Shown in pieces: positions 1 through 10,113 of a DNA stretch of 64,000 nucleotides. Numbering within the stretch: position 1 is the stretch's first letter; every line of letters begins with the position of its first letter. The DNA is from CAWHHZ01 sp963829355 (lineage in GTDB: Bacteria; Acidobacteriota; Thermoanaerobaculia; Gp7-AA8; JAHWKK01). Under the pieces are notes generated by a model. It had not been told where the DNA came from, did no database searches, and worked only from the letters and a program-made list of their open reading frames with translations. A program made the translations under genes and the position numbers. The stretch is from assembly GCA_963829355.1 (NCBI GenBank), contig CAWHHZ010000015.1:13687-77686 (forward strand), read 5' to 3'.

Positions 1-87
1 GATAGCTACCGCGCCTGGATGGCTGAGCCGTCTCCTTTCGGACCGCTATCGCGATCGGGCCGGATGGCTTCAGCAGGCTTCTGGTAG
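1..87 (+). CDS. Possible 3' end of an upstream gene
   Basis: Frame 1 is open from the window edge to a TAG at 85-87 and would encode the last 28 residues of a protein starting outside the window. There is no recognisable motif, so this may be chance. It is listed because the next 80 bases hold a repeat of the type that sits at gene ends elsewhere in this window. Confidence 0.2.
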   Translation, partial: DSYRAWMAEPSPFGPLSRSGRMASAGFW

Positions 88-96
88 CTCACGATT

Positions 97-150
97 TGCC
101 TGCCGAGGGCTGGAGCCCTCGGCGAGTCGGAGCTGGAGCCTCGACCCCCG
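97..150. repeat. Double-hairpin repeat, copy A
   Basis: Two adjacent GC-rich palindromes, each centred on CTGGAG. The first is CCGAGGGC-TGGA-GCCCTCGG (8 bp perfect stem). The second is an imperfect stem ending in a run of C. The same composite occurs at 40229-40280, 42851-42900 and 42991-43043. This copy lies just past the stop codon of the minus-strand hydrolase (stop at 170), where a terminator or REP-type element would be expected. Confidence 0.7.
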
Positions 151-169
151 ACCAACACCGCCTCGGTGG

Positions 170-2059
170 TCAGTCGTTCAGAACACCGACGATCACTTTG
201 CTGGGATACTGGCTGGAGTGATGAACGGTGTTCGTCACCGCGACAAAATCCTCGTCGGAAGCCTCGAAGATATTCGGAACGAAGGTCTGCGGATTTCGAT
301 CGATGAATGGGAACCAGGTGCTCTGGACCTGCACCATGATCCGATGCCCTCGTTTGAACGTGTGAAGCACGTCACGAAGCTCGAACTGAACGTTCGTCAC
401 CTCGCCCGGCACGAACGGCTCGGGCGTCTCGAAGCTCTCTCGGAATCGTCCACGGATGACTCCCCCGCGGACCAGACGCTGGACGTTTCCCAGATCCTCC
501 TCATCCTGATCACGGGTCGCGGTGCTGTATCCCGGTTCCCGCGAGGGATAGACATCGATCAGTTTCACGATCCAGTCGGAGTCGGTTCCGGTGGTCGAAA
601 CCCAGAGATCTGCGGTGAGCGGGCCTGCAACGGTGAGATCCTCACCCAGCGGCTCGCTCTCGTAGACGAGCACGTCGGGGCGTCTCGCGGCGAACCGCTG
701 ATCCTCGGTCATGTAGTTTTTCGCCCATCGGCTCGTGTTCTCGCTCGTGTACGGGACCGGCTTGTCCGGATCACTCACGTAACTGTCGGCGCCACCGTCT
801 GTTGATGGCTGCTCGAACGAGAGATCTCCGTCATTCCTGAGGTAGAGGTCGCGTCGGTCGACCGCCCGCGGCGGCCACTGATCAAACTTCCGCCATCGGT
901 TCGCGCCGGTCTCGAAGACGTGCGCGTCGCCCTCCGGCGGCGATCCTTTTCCTTTGAGGAACGCTTCGAAGAACGGAAGCTCGATGTTCTCGAGATAGTA
1001 GGCGGAGGTAGAGAAACCGAAATCCGCGTCCCCGAGCGAACGTCCTTCGCTGCGGCTCCACCCCCCGTGCGACCACGGACCCATGACCAGGATGTTGTAG
1101 ATCTTCGGGTTCAGACGCTCGACTGCCCGGTAGGTCTGGAGCGGACCATACAAATCCTCCGTGTCGTACCACCCACCAACCACCATGACCGCAGCCTTGA
1201 TGTCGTCGAGGTGCGGCAGAAGATTTCGGCTCTGCCAGAACTCGTCGTAGTTCGGATGCCCCACGATGTCATTCCAGAACGGGACCTCGCCGTGGAGGTA
1301 TCTCTCGTTGAGGTTCCTCAGCGAACCGGTCTCGAGAAAAAAACGATAGGCATCATTCGAACCGATGTCGAATCTCTTCTCCGGCCATTCGGTCGTGCGG
1401 CCATCTCGCGGCTGGCCGAAGCTCGAAAAGAATGTGAAGGAGAGCTGAGGGTTGAACGCACCGTTGCGGTGCATGTCATCGAAGAACCAGTCTGCGATCG
1501 GTGCCTGCGGGGAAACCGCCGCCAGCGCCGGGTGTGAATCGATCATGCCGGCCGAGGCATAGAACCCTGGGTAGGAGACTCCCCACATCCCGACCTTCCC
1601 GTTGTTTCGAGGGACGTTGCGTACCAGCCAATCAATCGTGTCCCACGTGTCCGTACTCTCGTCGATCTGCTTCGGTCCCTTCTTCTCGACGTGCGGTCGC
1701 ATGTTGATGAATTTTCCCTCGGACATGAATTGTCCGCGCACGTCCTGATAGACGAAGATGAATCCTCGTTTCGCGTAACCGTCAGACGGCCCGAGCGACT
1801 CCTTGTACTCGTCTGCCCCATAGGGGCCGGAGCTGTACGGAGTCCTGTTCATCAGAATCGGGTACGTCGTGTCAGGCGAGTCACTCGGAACGTAGACGGC
1901 CGTGAACAACTTCACTCCGTCCCTCATCGGAATCATGTACTCGAACTTGCTGTAGTGCGACCGGACGTAATCGGCCGTCTCATCGGCCGGGGACGCGACC
2001 GCTGGAATCAGAATCAATATTGAGATGAGAGCGGACCGTAGTGCGTTGCGAGTGATCAT
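170..2059 (-). CDS. Secreted CocE/NonD-family (S15-like) serine hydrolase
   Basis: A 629-residue alpha/beta hydrolase of the CocE/NonD family (X-Pro dipeptidyl-peptidase S15-like), probably cleaving acyl or peptide bonds outside the cytoplasm. The N-terminus is a signal peptide ending near ALISILILIPAVASPADE. The nucleophile is Ser162 in GVSYPG. Further on are the family's acid motif (GGWYDTEDLYG) and the His motif GPWSHGGW, then the C-terminal jelly-roll part typical of the family. The start at 2059 is chosen because GGGAGGAAGG sits about 8 nt upstream and a signal peptide follows; the longer open frame overlaps the divergent actA. Substrate cannot be told from sequence. Confidence 0.9.
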   Translation of the reverse strand: MITRNALRSALISILILIPAVASPADETADYVRSHYSKFEYMIPMRDGVKLFTAVYVPSDSPDTTYPILMNRTPYSSGPYGADEYKESLGPSDGYAKRGFIFVYQDVRGQFMSEGKFINMRPHVEKKGPKQIDESTDTWDTIDWLVRNVPRNNGKVGMWGVSYPGFYASAGMIDSHPALAAVSPQAPIADWFFDDMHRNGAFNPQLSFTFFSSFGQPRDGRTTEWPEKRFDIGSNDAYRFFLETGSLRNLNERYLHGEVPFWNDIVGHPNYDEFWQSRNLLPHLDDIKAAVMVVGGWYDTEDLYGPLQTYRAVERLNPKIYNILVMGPWSHGGWSRSEGRSLGDADFGFSTSAYYLENIELPFFEAFLKGKGSPPEGDAHVFETGANRWRKFDQWPPRAVDRRDLYLRNDGDLSFEQPSTDGGADSYVSDPDKPVPYTSENTSRWAKNYMTEDQRFAARRPDVLVYESEPLGEDLTVAGPLTADLWVSTTGTDSDWIVKLIDVYPSREPGYSTATRDQDEEDLGNVQRLVRGGVIRGRFRESFETPEPFVPGEVTNVQFELRDVLHTFKRGHRIMVQVQSTWFPFIDRNPQTFVPNIFEASDEDFVAVTNTVHHSSQYPSKVIVGVLND

Positions 2060-2212
2060 CGGCTGACCTTCCTCCCGCTGTGATGAGGCGGGTACGATCG
2101 GAAACTGTAACCGAAAAGCGTTGCGGTTGGACGGCCCGCGTCGGGCTGACGAGCTCACGGCTGCGCCCGACGTGGTGTTCGGCGTTCGTCTTGCACGAAC
2201 AGGACGCTGTTC
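2060..2212. promoter_or_regulatory. Divergent intergenic region, hydrolase / actA
   Basis: These 150 bases separate two divergent genes, so promoters for the hydrolase and for the ACIII-oxidase operon should lie here. I do not see convincing -35/-10 pairs in this GC-rich stretch. Confidence 0.4.
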
Positions 2213-2869
2213 ATGGGGCAGATCTACGGACCTCGCGCAGACACCATCCTGCGAGTCACGATCGTGGTGGGTATCGTTGCAGCCGTTGGATCGGTGCCCG
2301 CAGCATGGGGAATCTACCATTCGTCCTGGTTCACCGAGGTCGGCAGGCCGGTCGAGCAACCGGTGCCCTTCAGCCATGAACATCATGTGAACCAGGTCGG
2401 CATCGACTGCCGCTATTGCCACACCAGCGTCGAGACGAGCGACTTTGCCGGCATTCCCCCGATCAAAACCTGCATGACGTGTCACTCGCAGCTCTGGGAC
2501 GAAAGCCCGATGCTCGAGCCGATTCGTGAGAGCTGGCGCACCGGCGTGCCGGTCCAGTGGAACCGCGTCAATGAAGTTCCCGACTTCGTCTTCTTCAACC
2601 ACAGCATTCATGTGACGAAGGGGATCGGCTGCGACGAGTGCCACGGCCGCGTTGATCTGATGCCGCTGACCTCGAAAGAGCAAACGCTGCGGATGCGGTG
2701 GTGTCTCGAATGTCACACGCATCCCGAGCGGTACGTTCGCCCGCGTTCGGAGGTCTTCAACCTCGCATGGCAGCGCCCCGAGAACCAGGAAGAGCTGGGG
2801 CGTGAGCTCGTCGCGCGCTACCACATCGACACCGAAGGAATGACCGATTGCGTGAGGTGTCACAGGTGA
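2213..2869 (+). CDS. actA: Alternative complex III, pentaheme cytochrome c subunit ActA
   Basis: Multiheme c-type cytochrome of alternative complex III, the quinol:electron-acceptor oxidoreductase that replaces bc1. The protein has 218 residues. An N-terminal membrane anchor (about residues 12-32) precedes the family segment QPVPFSHEHH and five CxxCH heme sites: CRYCH (Cys66), CMTCH, CDECH, CLECH and CVRCH at the very C-terminus. Length and heme number fit ActA. The stop codon overlaps the proposed GTG start of actB (GTGA), so the two are translationally coupled. It passes electrons from the ActB Fe-S domain towards ActE and the oxidase. Confidence 0.93.
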   Translation: MGQIYGPRADTILRVTIVVGIVAAVGSVPAAWGIYHSSWFTEVGRPVEQPVPFSHEHHVNQVGIDCRYCHTSVETSDFAGIPPIKTCMTCHSQLWDESPMLEPIRESWRTGVPVQWNRVNEVPDFVFFNHSIHVTKGIGCDECHGRVDLMPLTSKEQTLRMRWCLECHTHPERYVRPRSEVFNLAWQRPENQEELGRELVARYHIDTEGMTDCVRCHR

Positions 2870-5790
2870 GAAGGGGAACGGGGAAACTTGAGTATCGGAC
2901 CGGGGGAACGAGCCGGCGCGATTTCATGAAGGGTGCAGCGGCGGCGATGGCGGCGCTCGCCTCCGGCAGATGTACGCCGGCACCGCACGATCAGATCGTT
3001 CCCTACCTCGACATGCCTGAGCATCTGCTCCCTGGGAAGCCCGTTCACTTTGCGACGGCGAGCAGCTTTGCGGGCTACGGTCGCGGTGTGCTCGTCGAAA
3101 GCCAGATGGGTCGCCCGATCAAGATCGAAGGCAACCCCCTCCATCCAGCCAGCCTCGGCGCAACGGATCCGTGGGCCCAGGGAGAGATCCTCAGCCTCTG
3201 GAATCCCGATCGGGCGAAAGAGGTCATGCATGAGGGGGTGCCCTCGACGTGGAGTGACTGGTGGACGGAGATTGTCGATCAACCTGATTCTCCTCGGCGG
3301 ATCGCGCTGCTGAGCGGAGCCGTGACCTCCCCGGTTCTTCACGACCAGATCGAACACTTCCTCGCGGCACGCGAAAACGCGCGGTGGTTTCAGTGGGATC
3401 CGATGCATGCTGGCGAAGAGCTTCGCGCATGCGAGCTCGTCTTCGGTCGGCCAGCACAGGCCGTCTACGACCTCAGCCAGGCGGACGTCGTCGTTTCGAT
3501 CGCAAGCGATCTTCTCTACATGGAGCCCGGGAGTCTGAGATACGCGCGAGATTTCGCGGACCGGCGCGGGCGGGGCGTGCTCGAGCCATCGAGATGGAGG
3601 ACGAAGCGCGGTGAGCGGCCCCGGCTCTACGCCGCAGAGACGATGCCGACAGTGACGAGTGCGATGGCCGATCATCATCTGCCGCTCCGTCCGAGCGAGA
3701 TCGAGCGGCTCGTGATCACGCTCGCGAACGAGCTCGGTGCGGGCTATCCGGAGGAGAGCGCATGGAGTCCGTCGACGCGGGAAGATGAGGAGTGGCTCGC
3801 GTCACTCATCGCGGACCTTCGCGCCAGACCGGGACGTTCTCTCATTGCGCCTGGTGGCTCCCTTTCAGCAGAGGCTCAGGCGATCTGTCACTGGATGAAC
3901 CAGCAACTCGGCAATGTCGGGTCGACCGTCCGCTACGACGACCCGATCCTCGCGCGACCGGAGTCGATGCTCGCATCGATTCGGGAGCTCGTCGAGGCGA
4001 TTGACCGCGGTGAGATCGACATTCTTCTGATCGCCGGGACCAATCCCGTGTACACCGCACCGCCCGATCTCCATTTCGAGGAAGCAATGAGGCGTGTTCC
4101 TCATGTTGCGACGCTGAGTGAAACCGCGGACGAGACGACAGCCGCCTCGAACTGGTCGCTGCCGATGACGCACTTCCTCGAGGAATGGGGTGACATCAGG
4201 GCGTGGGACGGGACCGTCACGATCCGGCAGCCGCTGATCGAGCCACTCCACGGAGGACGATCTCTGATCGAGGTCCTCTCGATGTTCGACGGCGCGATGC
4301 AGCCGGGCTATGACATCGTGCGGGATTACTGGCTCCGGTCGATGTCGGAAAAGGAGTGGAGACAATCGGTCCGGATCGGGATCGCTGCCGATTCGCCTCC
4401 GGCAATCACGACGTCACCCGCGACCGCCGAATCCGCACCGGAGCCGGGGAATGGAGGAAGCAGCGAACGCAGCGATCCAGCACGCATGCGGTCGGCCCCT
4501 CCCCCGCTGCCGATCATCGCCGTAGACGACAGCGCGGCGGTTGATCTCGAGGTTGCCTTTCGCCCTGATCCGACGGTTCTGGATGGGCGGTACTCCAACA
4601 ACGGCTGGCTGCAGGAGCTGCCGAAACCTCTGACCGGTCTCACCTGGGACAACGCGATCATGATGAGTCCGCGAACGGCTTCGTCACTCGATCTGGAGAG
4701 CGAGGAGATGATCGAGATCGAGGTCAATGGACGCTTGCTCCGAGCGGCCGCGTGGGTTGTTCCCGGCCATGCCGATGGCGCCATCACGCTCCACTTCGGT
4801 TACGGCCGGCGGCGAACAGAGAGCCTGCAGGAAGGTTTCGGTTTCGACGCGTTTGCGTTGAGCACTTCTGTGTCGTTCTGGAGAGGCTCGGCGCGGTTCG
4901 AGCGCGGGCTCGGTGAGCGTTACCCGCTCGCGACGACACAGAATCATCATCGCCTCGAAGGCCGGGACATGGTGCGACATGCGAGTTACGAGGAGTTCCG
5001 CGCGAACCCCTTCTTCGCAAAGCGTCCGGAGAAAGAGCCAGCGGAGGACGAGACGCTCTACGACGAGTTCGACTATGAGTCACCCTCGTGGGGCATGGCA
5101 ATCGATCTCAACGTCTGCATCGGCTGCGGTGGTTGCACGATCGCCTGCCAGGCCGAGAACAACATCCCGTACGTCGGCAAGGAGCAGGTTCTGATCGGCC
5201 GTGAGATGCACTGGATCCGCGTCGACCGCTACGTCGAGGGTGACGTCTCGCGCCCGCGGGTCTTCCACCAGCCCGTTCCGTGCATGCATTGTGAGAATGC
5301 ACCATGCGAGGTCGTCTGCCCGGTGGAAGCGACGCTGCACAGCAACGATGGCCTCAACGAGATGATCTACAACCGTTGCATCGGCACGCGCTACTGCTCG
5401 AACAACTGTCCCTATAAGGTCCGGCGGTTCAACTTCCATCGCTACACCGATGGCGATGCCGAATCGCTGGCGCTGATGCGGAACCCGGAAGTCACCGTCA
5501 GGGAGCGGGGTGTGATGGAGAAGTGCACCTACTGCGTACAACGGATCGAGCGCGCGAGGATCGACGCTTCAAAGGAGATGCGCCCGATCCGGGACGGTGA
5601 GATCGTGACGGCCTGCCAGCAGGTCTGCCCGACACGCGCAATCACCTTCGGCGACGTGAAAGATCCTGACACGGAGGTATCGGTATGGAAACGAAGTCCC
5701 CGGAATTACGCGATGCTCGAGGAGCTGAATACCCGCCCGCGCACAACTTATCTCGCGCGGCTGGGGTGGGAGGAGTCTGATGAAGGATAG
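2866..5790 (+). CDS. actB: Alternative complex III, molybdopterin-like/Fe-S subunit ActB
   Basis: A 974-residue fusion of a MopB-like domain (about 60-700; these lack a working molybdopterin site in ACIII) and a NrfC-like ferredoxin domain (about 740-960). The Tat motif TSRRDFMKG followed by an Ala-rich stretch indicates export. Four cysteine clusters are visible: CxxCxxCxxxC (CIGCGGCTIAC), CMHCENAPCEVVC, CIGTRYCSNNC and CTYC...CQQVC, which matches three 4Fe-4S plus one 3Fe-4S in the family. GTG at 2866 is preferred over the upstream TTG (2848) because it gives the GTGA overlap with actA and has GAGGTG 8 nt upstream. A Glu/Pro/Ser-rich linker occurs near residues 510-545. Confidence 0.93.
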   Translation: MRRGTGKLEYRTGGTSRRDFMKGAAAAMAALASGRCTPAPHDQIVPYLDMPEHLLPGKPVHFATASSFAGYGRGVLVESQMGRPIKIEGNPLHPASLGATDPWAQGEILSLWNPDRAKEVMHEGVPSTWSDWWTEIVDQPDSPRRIALLSGAVTSPVLHDQIEHFLAARENARWFQWDPMHAGEELRACELVFGRPAQAVYDLSQADVVVSIASDLLYMEPGSLRYARDFADRRGRGVLEPSRWRTKRGERPRLYAAETMPTVTSAMADHHLPLRPSEIERLVITLANELGAGYPEESAWSPSTREDEEWLASLIADLRARPGRSLIAPGGSLSAEAQAICHWMNQQLGNVGSTVRYDDPILARPESMLASIRELVEAIDRGEIDILLIAGTNPVYTAPPDLHFEEAMRRVPHVATLSETADETTAASNWSLPMTHFLEEWGDIRAWDGTVTIRQPLIEPLHGGRSLIEVLSMFDGAMQPGYDIVRDYWLRSMSEKEWRQSVRIGIAADSPPAITTSPATAESAPEPGNGGSSERSDPARMRSAPPPLPIIAVDDSAAVDLEVAFRPDPTVLDGRYSNNGWLQELPKPLTGLTWDNAIMMSPRTASSLDLESEEMIEIEVNGRLLRAAAWVVPGHADGAITLHFGYGRRRTESLQEGFGFDAFALSTSVSFWRGSARFERGLGERYPLATTQNHHRLEGRDMVRHASYEEFRANPFFAKRPEKEPAEDETLYDEFDYESPSWGMAIDLNVCIGCGGCTIACQAENNIPYVGKEQVLIGREMHWIRVDRYVEGDVSRPRVFHQPVPCMHCENAPCEVVCPVEATLHSNDGLNEMIYNRCIGTRYCSNNCPYKVRRFNFHRYTDGDAESLALMRNPEVTVRERGVMEKCTYCVQRIERARIDASKEMRPIRDGEIVTACQQVCPTRAITFGDVKDPDTEVSVWKRSPRNYAMLEELNTRPRTTYLARLGWEESDEG

Positions 5791-5797
5791 AGAGACC

Positions 5798-5898
5798 CGT
5801 CATCCTGAGCGGAGCGAAGGATCGCGTGAATCCAACTCGAGGAGAATTGGACGCGATCCTTCGACCGTCCTTCGCTTCGCTCCGGCGGCTCAGGATGA
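5798..5898. repeat. REP-like inverted repeat in the actB-actC gap
   Basis: The arm CATCCTGAGCGGAGCGAAGG (5801-5820) reappears in inverted form at about 5857-5898. The inner part (GGATCGCGT ... ACGCGATCC) closes a long hairpin. Elements of the form CATCCTGAGC..GAAGGAT are common dispersed palindromes in many bacteria. A related single copy lies at 30429-30463. Confidence 0.7.
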
Positions 5899-5937
5899 CA
5901 GCCTGTTCTACACCCCTGCCGGAATGAGGTGACGACT

Positions 5938-6010
5938 GAACCCTCCGAACCCTTGAACTCTTGAACTTCTGAACTCTTGAACCCTTGAACCCTTGAACCT
6001 CTGAACCTCA
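5938..6010 (+). repeat. Octanucleotide tandem repeat, consensus GAACCCTT
   Basis: One 9-base unit (from 5938) is followed by eight 8-base units from 5947 to 6010: GAACCCTT, GAACTCTT, GAACTTCT, GAACTCTT, GAACCCTT twice, GAACCTCT, GAACCTCA. The array stops four bases before the actC ATG at 6015, so it occupies the normal ribosome-binding position. No canonical Shine-Dalgarno sequence is left. Confidence 0.85.
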
Positions 6011-6014
6011 CGAT

Positions 6015-7381
<1,367 letters not shown>

Positions 7382-7385
<4 letters not shown>

Positions 7386-7921
7386 GTCGCCAGGGTGACG
7401 TCTACGGTCTCCTCGCCGAGTTCGACGATGGCGACAGACTGAAGGAGGCGGCGATTCAGGCGCGAATCGAGGGCTACCGGAACGCCGAGGCCTATGCACC
7501 CTTCGAACTGGAAGGTCTTCCCGAATCACTGGGAATGCGATGGTCTTCGGTTCCTCTGATCATGCTGATCGCGGGGATCATCGGGGGGGTGGCCGGATAC
7601 TTCATGCAGTACTACGCGACGGTGATCGAATATCCACACAACATCGGAGGACGGCCGCTCAACGCGTGGCCGATGTACATTCCGATCACATTCGAGATGA
7701 CGGTTCTGTCCGCCGCGGTTGCCGGGGTCATCGCGTTCTTCGTCCTCAACGGGCTTCCGAGGCTCCATCACCCCCTGTTCAACGATCCGGGCTTCGATCG
7801 GGCCTCGGACGATCGTTTCTTTCTCTGTCTGCGGGCGGACGAGAAGCGGTTCGATCACCCGCGAACGAAGCGCTTTCTCGAGCGACTCGGCCCACTCGAT
7901 GTCAGGGAGGTGCGATGGTGA
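7382..7921 (+). CDS. actD: Alternative complex III, ActD (DUF3341)
   Basis: A 179-residue DUF3341 membrane protein. A soluble N-terminal part (the family's YGLLAEFDD start and a PFELEGLPESLG-like segment) is followed by two membrane helices around residues 60-78 and 98-122, then the C-terminal LHHPLFNDPGFDRASDDRF segment. It stabilises the membrane part of ACIII. The start is set by the ATGA overlap with actC; its own stop overlaps actE by 7 bases. Confidence 0.92.
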
Positions 7922-8472
7922 AGGGATCGCCGGTCTGTCGCCTCCTGCTCGTTCTCCTTCTGTTCGCTGCCTGCAGCGGTGACATGGAGAAGCAGGCCGT
8001 ACGAAAGACGCTCGAGCCGTCGACGATGTTCGCCGACGGACGCTCGGCCCGCGATCAGCCGCGCGGGACGATCGCGTGGGAAGACAGCTACGATCCCGCA
8101 TTCCGCACCGGAGCTCGGGAGGGCGAGCTCCTGACGAGTTTTCCGGTTCCCATCACTCTCGATCTGCTGGAGCAGGGACGGGAACGTTTCGATGTGTTCT
8201 GCTCTCCATGTCACGGGCTGAGCGGGTACGGCGACGGAATGGTCGTCCAGCGCGGCTTCATCGCTCCACCCTCATTCCACTCCGAGCGCCTCCGGCATGC
8301 GCCCCCCGGGCATTTCGTGAATGTGATCGCCGAGGGCTTCGGCGCGATGTACGACTACTCCGATCGGGTCAGTCCGGAAGAGCGATGGGCGATCGCTGCC
8401 TACATCCGCGCGCTTCAGCTCTCGCAGCACGCGACACTCGCAGACGTGCCTGCAGGAGAGCTCGATGAATAG
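7915..8472 (+). CDS. actE: Alternative complex III, monoheme cytochrome c lipoprotein ActE
   Basis: A 185-residue monoheme cytochrome c. The N-terminus is a lipoprotein signal with lipobox LFAACSG, so it is anchored on the outer face. The heme site is CSPCHG at about residue 100, and the axial Met should lie in the C-terminal half. It takes electrons from ActA and passes them to the caa3 oxidase. It starts inside the end of actD and overlaps actF by 8 bases. Confidence 0.92.
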   Translation: MVKGSPVCRLLLVLLLFAACSGDMEKQAVRKTLEPSTMFADGRSARDQPRGTIAWEDSYDPAFRTGAREGELLTSFPVPITLDLLEQGRERFDVFCSPCHGLSGYGDGMVVQRGFIAPPSFHSERLRHAPPGHFVNVIAEGFGAMYDYSDRVSPEERWAIAAYIRALQLSQHATLADVPAGELDE

Positions 8473-9595
8473 ACGGACGATGGTCATCGTCGGGTGTGTT
8501 CTGCTCGTCCTCGCCGTCATCGGTGCGCTGTTCGATCCACGGCAGTTTTTCTTCTCCTGGCTGGTCGGCTGGATGTTCTGGACCGGGATCACGCTCGGCT
8601 CGATCGCCGTGCTGATGCTGTATCACCTCACGGGAGGGGCGTGGGGATATCTCATCCGGCGTCCGCTCGAGTCCGCCGGCCGTACATGGCCGCTGATGCT
8701 GATCCTGTTCGTGCCCATCGCTCTCGGCATGGATACGATTTATCCATGGGCGCGTGAGGGATATCTGGAATCTGAAGGGCTCGGGCACCGGATCGGATAC
8801 CTGAACGAGCCGATGTTCATCGCCAGAACCATACTGATCTTCCTTCTGCTCGCAACCTTGCTCTGGAAATTGAACACGATCTCAGACCGGCAGGACCGTG
8901 AAGGTGGCGAACCTCTCGCGATCGAGGCGCAGCGATGGAGCGCAGGCGGAATGGTCGCCTGGGTGGTTCTCATGACGATCGGGGGATGGGACTGGCTCAT
9001 GTCACTCGATCCGCACTGGTGGTCGACGCAGTTCGGTTTCATCACGATCGCCGGCAGCGGCGTGTCGACGTTCGCGTTCATGACTCTCATCGGAACGAGA
9101 CTGGCACGGCGTGAGGACGTGGGCCTGGTGGCCACGGAAGGGACCTTCAATGACCTCGGCAACATGATCCTGATGTCGGTGATGTTCTGGGTCTACGTGG
9201 TCTTTTCCCAGTTCCTGATCATCTACGCCGGGAATCTTCCCGAGGAGATTCGCTGGTATCTGCCGAGGATGGAGACGAGCTGGTTCTACGCGGGAGCCGT
9301 GCTGATGGCAGGGTATTTCTTCATACCGTTCTTTCTGCTGCTATTTCGCGGTGCGAAGCGATCGAGGAGTATCCTCGGGGCAATCGCGGCGTTCGTCCTG
9401 GTGATGCGTCTGCTGGAGTTGATCTGGCTGGTGGAGCCGAATCTTCATGCCGATGGCGCGAGCATCAGCTGGCTCGACATCGTGATCACGATCGGGATCG
9501 GGCTGGTCTGGCTCGCCATGTTCTGGCGGGAGCTCGATCAGCGACCGATCCTCGTGGCTCACGACTATCGGTTCGAGGGAGGGGAAGCGGAATGA
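8465..9595 (+). CDS. actF: Alternative complex III, membrane subunit ActF
   Basis: A 376-residue polytopic membrane protein at the ActF position of ACIII. Roughly ten hydrophobic segments are visible, and the region GGWDWLMSLDPHWWSTQFG is characteristic of ActF. It is a distant relative of ActC and pairs with it in the membrane. The start is within the end of actE, and the stop overlaps the next gene by ATGA. Confidence 0.9.
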   Translation: MNRRTMVIVGCVLLVLAVIGALFDPRQFFFSWLVGWMFWTGITLGSIAVLMLYHLTGGAWGYLIRRPLESAGRTWPLMLILFVPIALGMDTIYPWAREGYLESEGLGHRIGYLNEPMFIARTILIFLLLATLLWKLNTISDRQDREGGEPLAIEAQRWSAGGMVAWVVLMTIGGWDWLMSLDPHWWSTQFGFITIAGSGVSTFAFMTLIGTRLARREDVGLVATEGTFNDLGNMILMSVMFWVYVVFSQFLIIYAGNLPEEIRWYLPRMETSWFYAGAVLMAGYFFIPFFLLLFRGAKRSRSILGAIAAFVLVMRLLELIWLVEPNLHADGASISWLDIVITIGIGLVWLAMFWRELDQRPILVAHDYRFEGGEAE

Positions 9596-10113
9596 GCAGG
9601 AACGTCTTTCACGCCCACGAGATTACGGACGGACGGCCGAAATGGGTCGTGATCGCCGGGGTGCTCGTGGTGCTCGTGGTTGCGTTCAGTATCGCGCTGC
9701 CCTCTTTCTTCCCCGGGGGAGGCCGTCGGAACATCGCACCCGCTCCGGACGAGAGATCCCCGTCTCGTGAGCAGGCGCTGGTTCCACCCGATCCCCGAAT
9801 CGACAGCCGACCGAACGTGGCGCTCCGGCAGATGCGCAGGCAACAGCTCGAACGACTCTCGGGGTACCGGTGGGCGGACCGGTCGGCGGGCGTCGTTCAG
9901 ATTCCGATCGAGCGTGCGATGACGCTGGTCTCGAAGAGAGACCTCCCGTTGTGGGAACCGTTGACGATGGACCTCGATCGTGCCCCGCCGCGCGCGGTCG
10001 TTCAGGGTACGCCGCCACGGCGGCCGGCGCCAGGGGATCTCCGCCCGCGGGACCGGGTGGGCGTGGGCGAGCCGCTGAAAACCGAGACTCTGGAAAGAGA
10101 TCACGATGACTGA
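9592..10113 (+). CDS. Membrane-anchored protein of the ACIII-oxidase operon, function unknown
   Basis: A 173-residue protein with one N-terminal membrane helix (about 20-42), a Pro-rich periplasmic linker, a segment of the type YRWADRSAGVVQIPIERAMT, and a Pro/Arg-rich tail. Small proteins with this 'IPIxxAM' segment are commonly encoded between ACIII or SCO genes and oxidase subunit II, so a role in oxidase assembly or supercomplex contact is likely. Biochemistry is not known to me. It overlaps both actF (ATGA) and subunit II (8 bases). Confidence 0.8.
   Translation: MSRNVFHAHEITDGRPKWVVIAGVLVVLVVAFSIALPSFFPGGGRRNIAPAPDERSPSREQALVPPDPRIDSRPNVALRQMRRQQLERLSGYRWADRSAGVVQIPIERAMTLVSKRDLPLWEPLTMDLDRAPPRAVVQGTPPRRPAPGDLRPRDRVGVGEPLKTETLERDHDD

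Noticed and set aside
170..2863. Full 897-codon minus-strand frame as one protein
   Set aside because: The first 268 codons overlap actA, have no sensible composition, and a signal peptide with a strong ribosome site begins at 2059.
5938..6010. CRISPR array
   Set aside because: Eight-base units without spacers; it is a simple tandem repeat.
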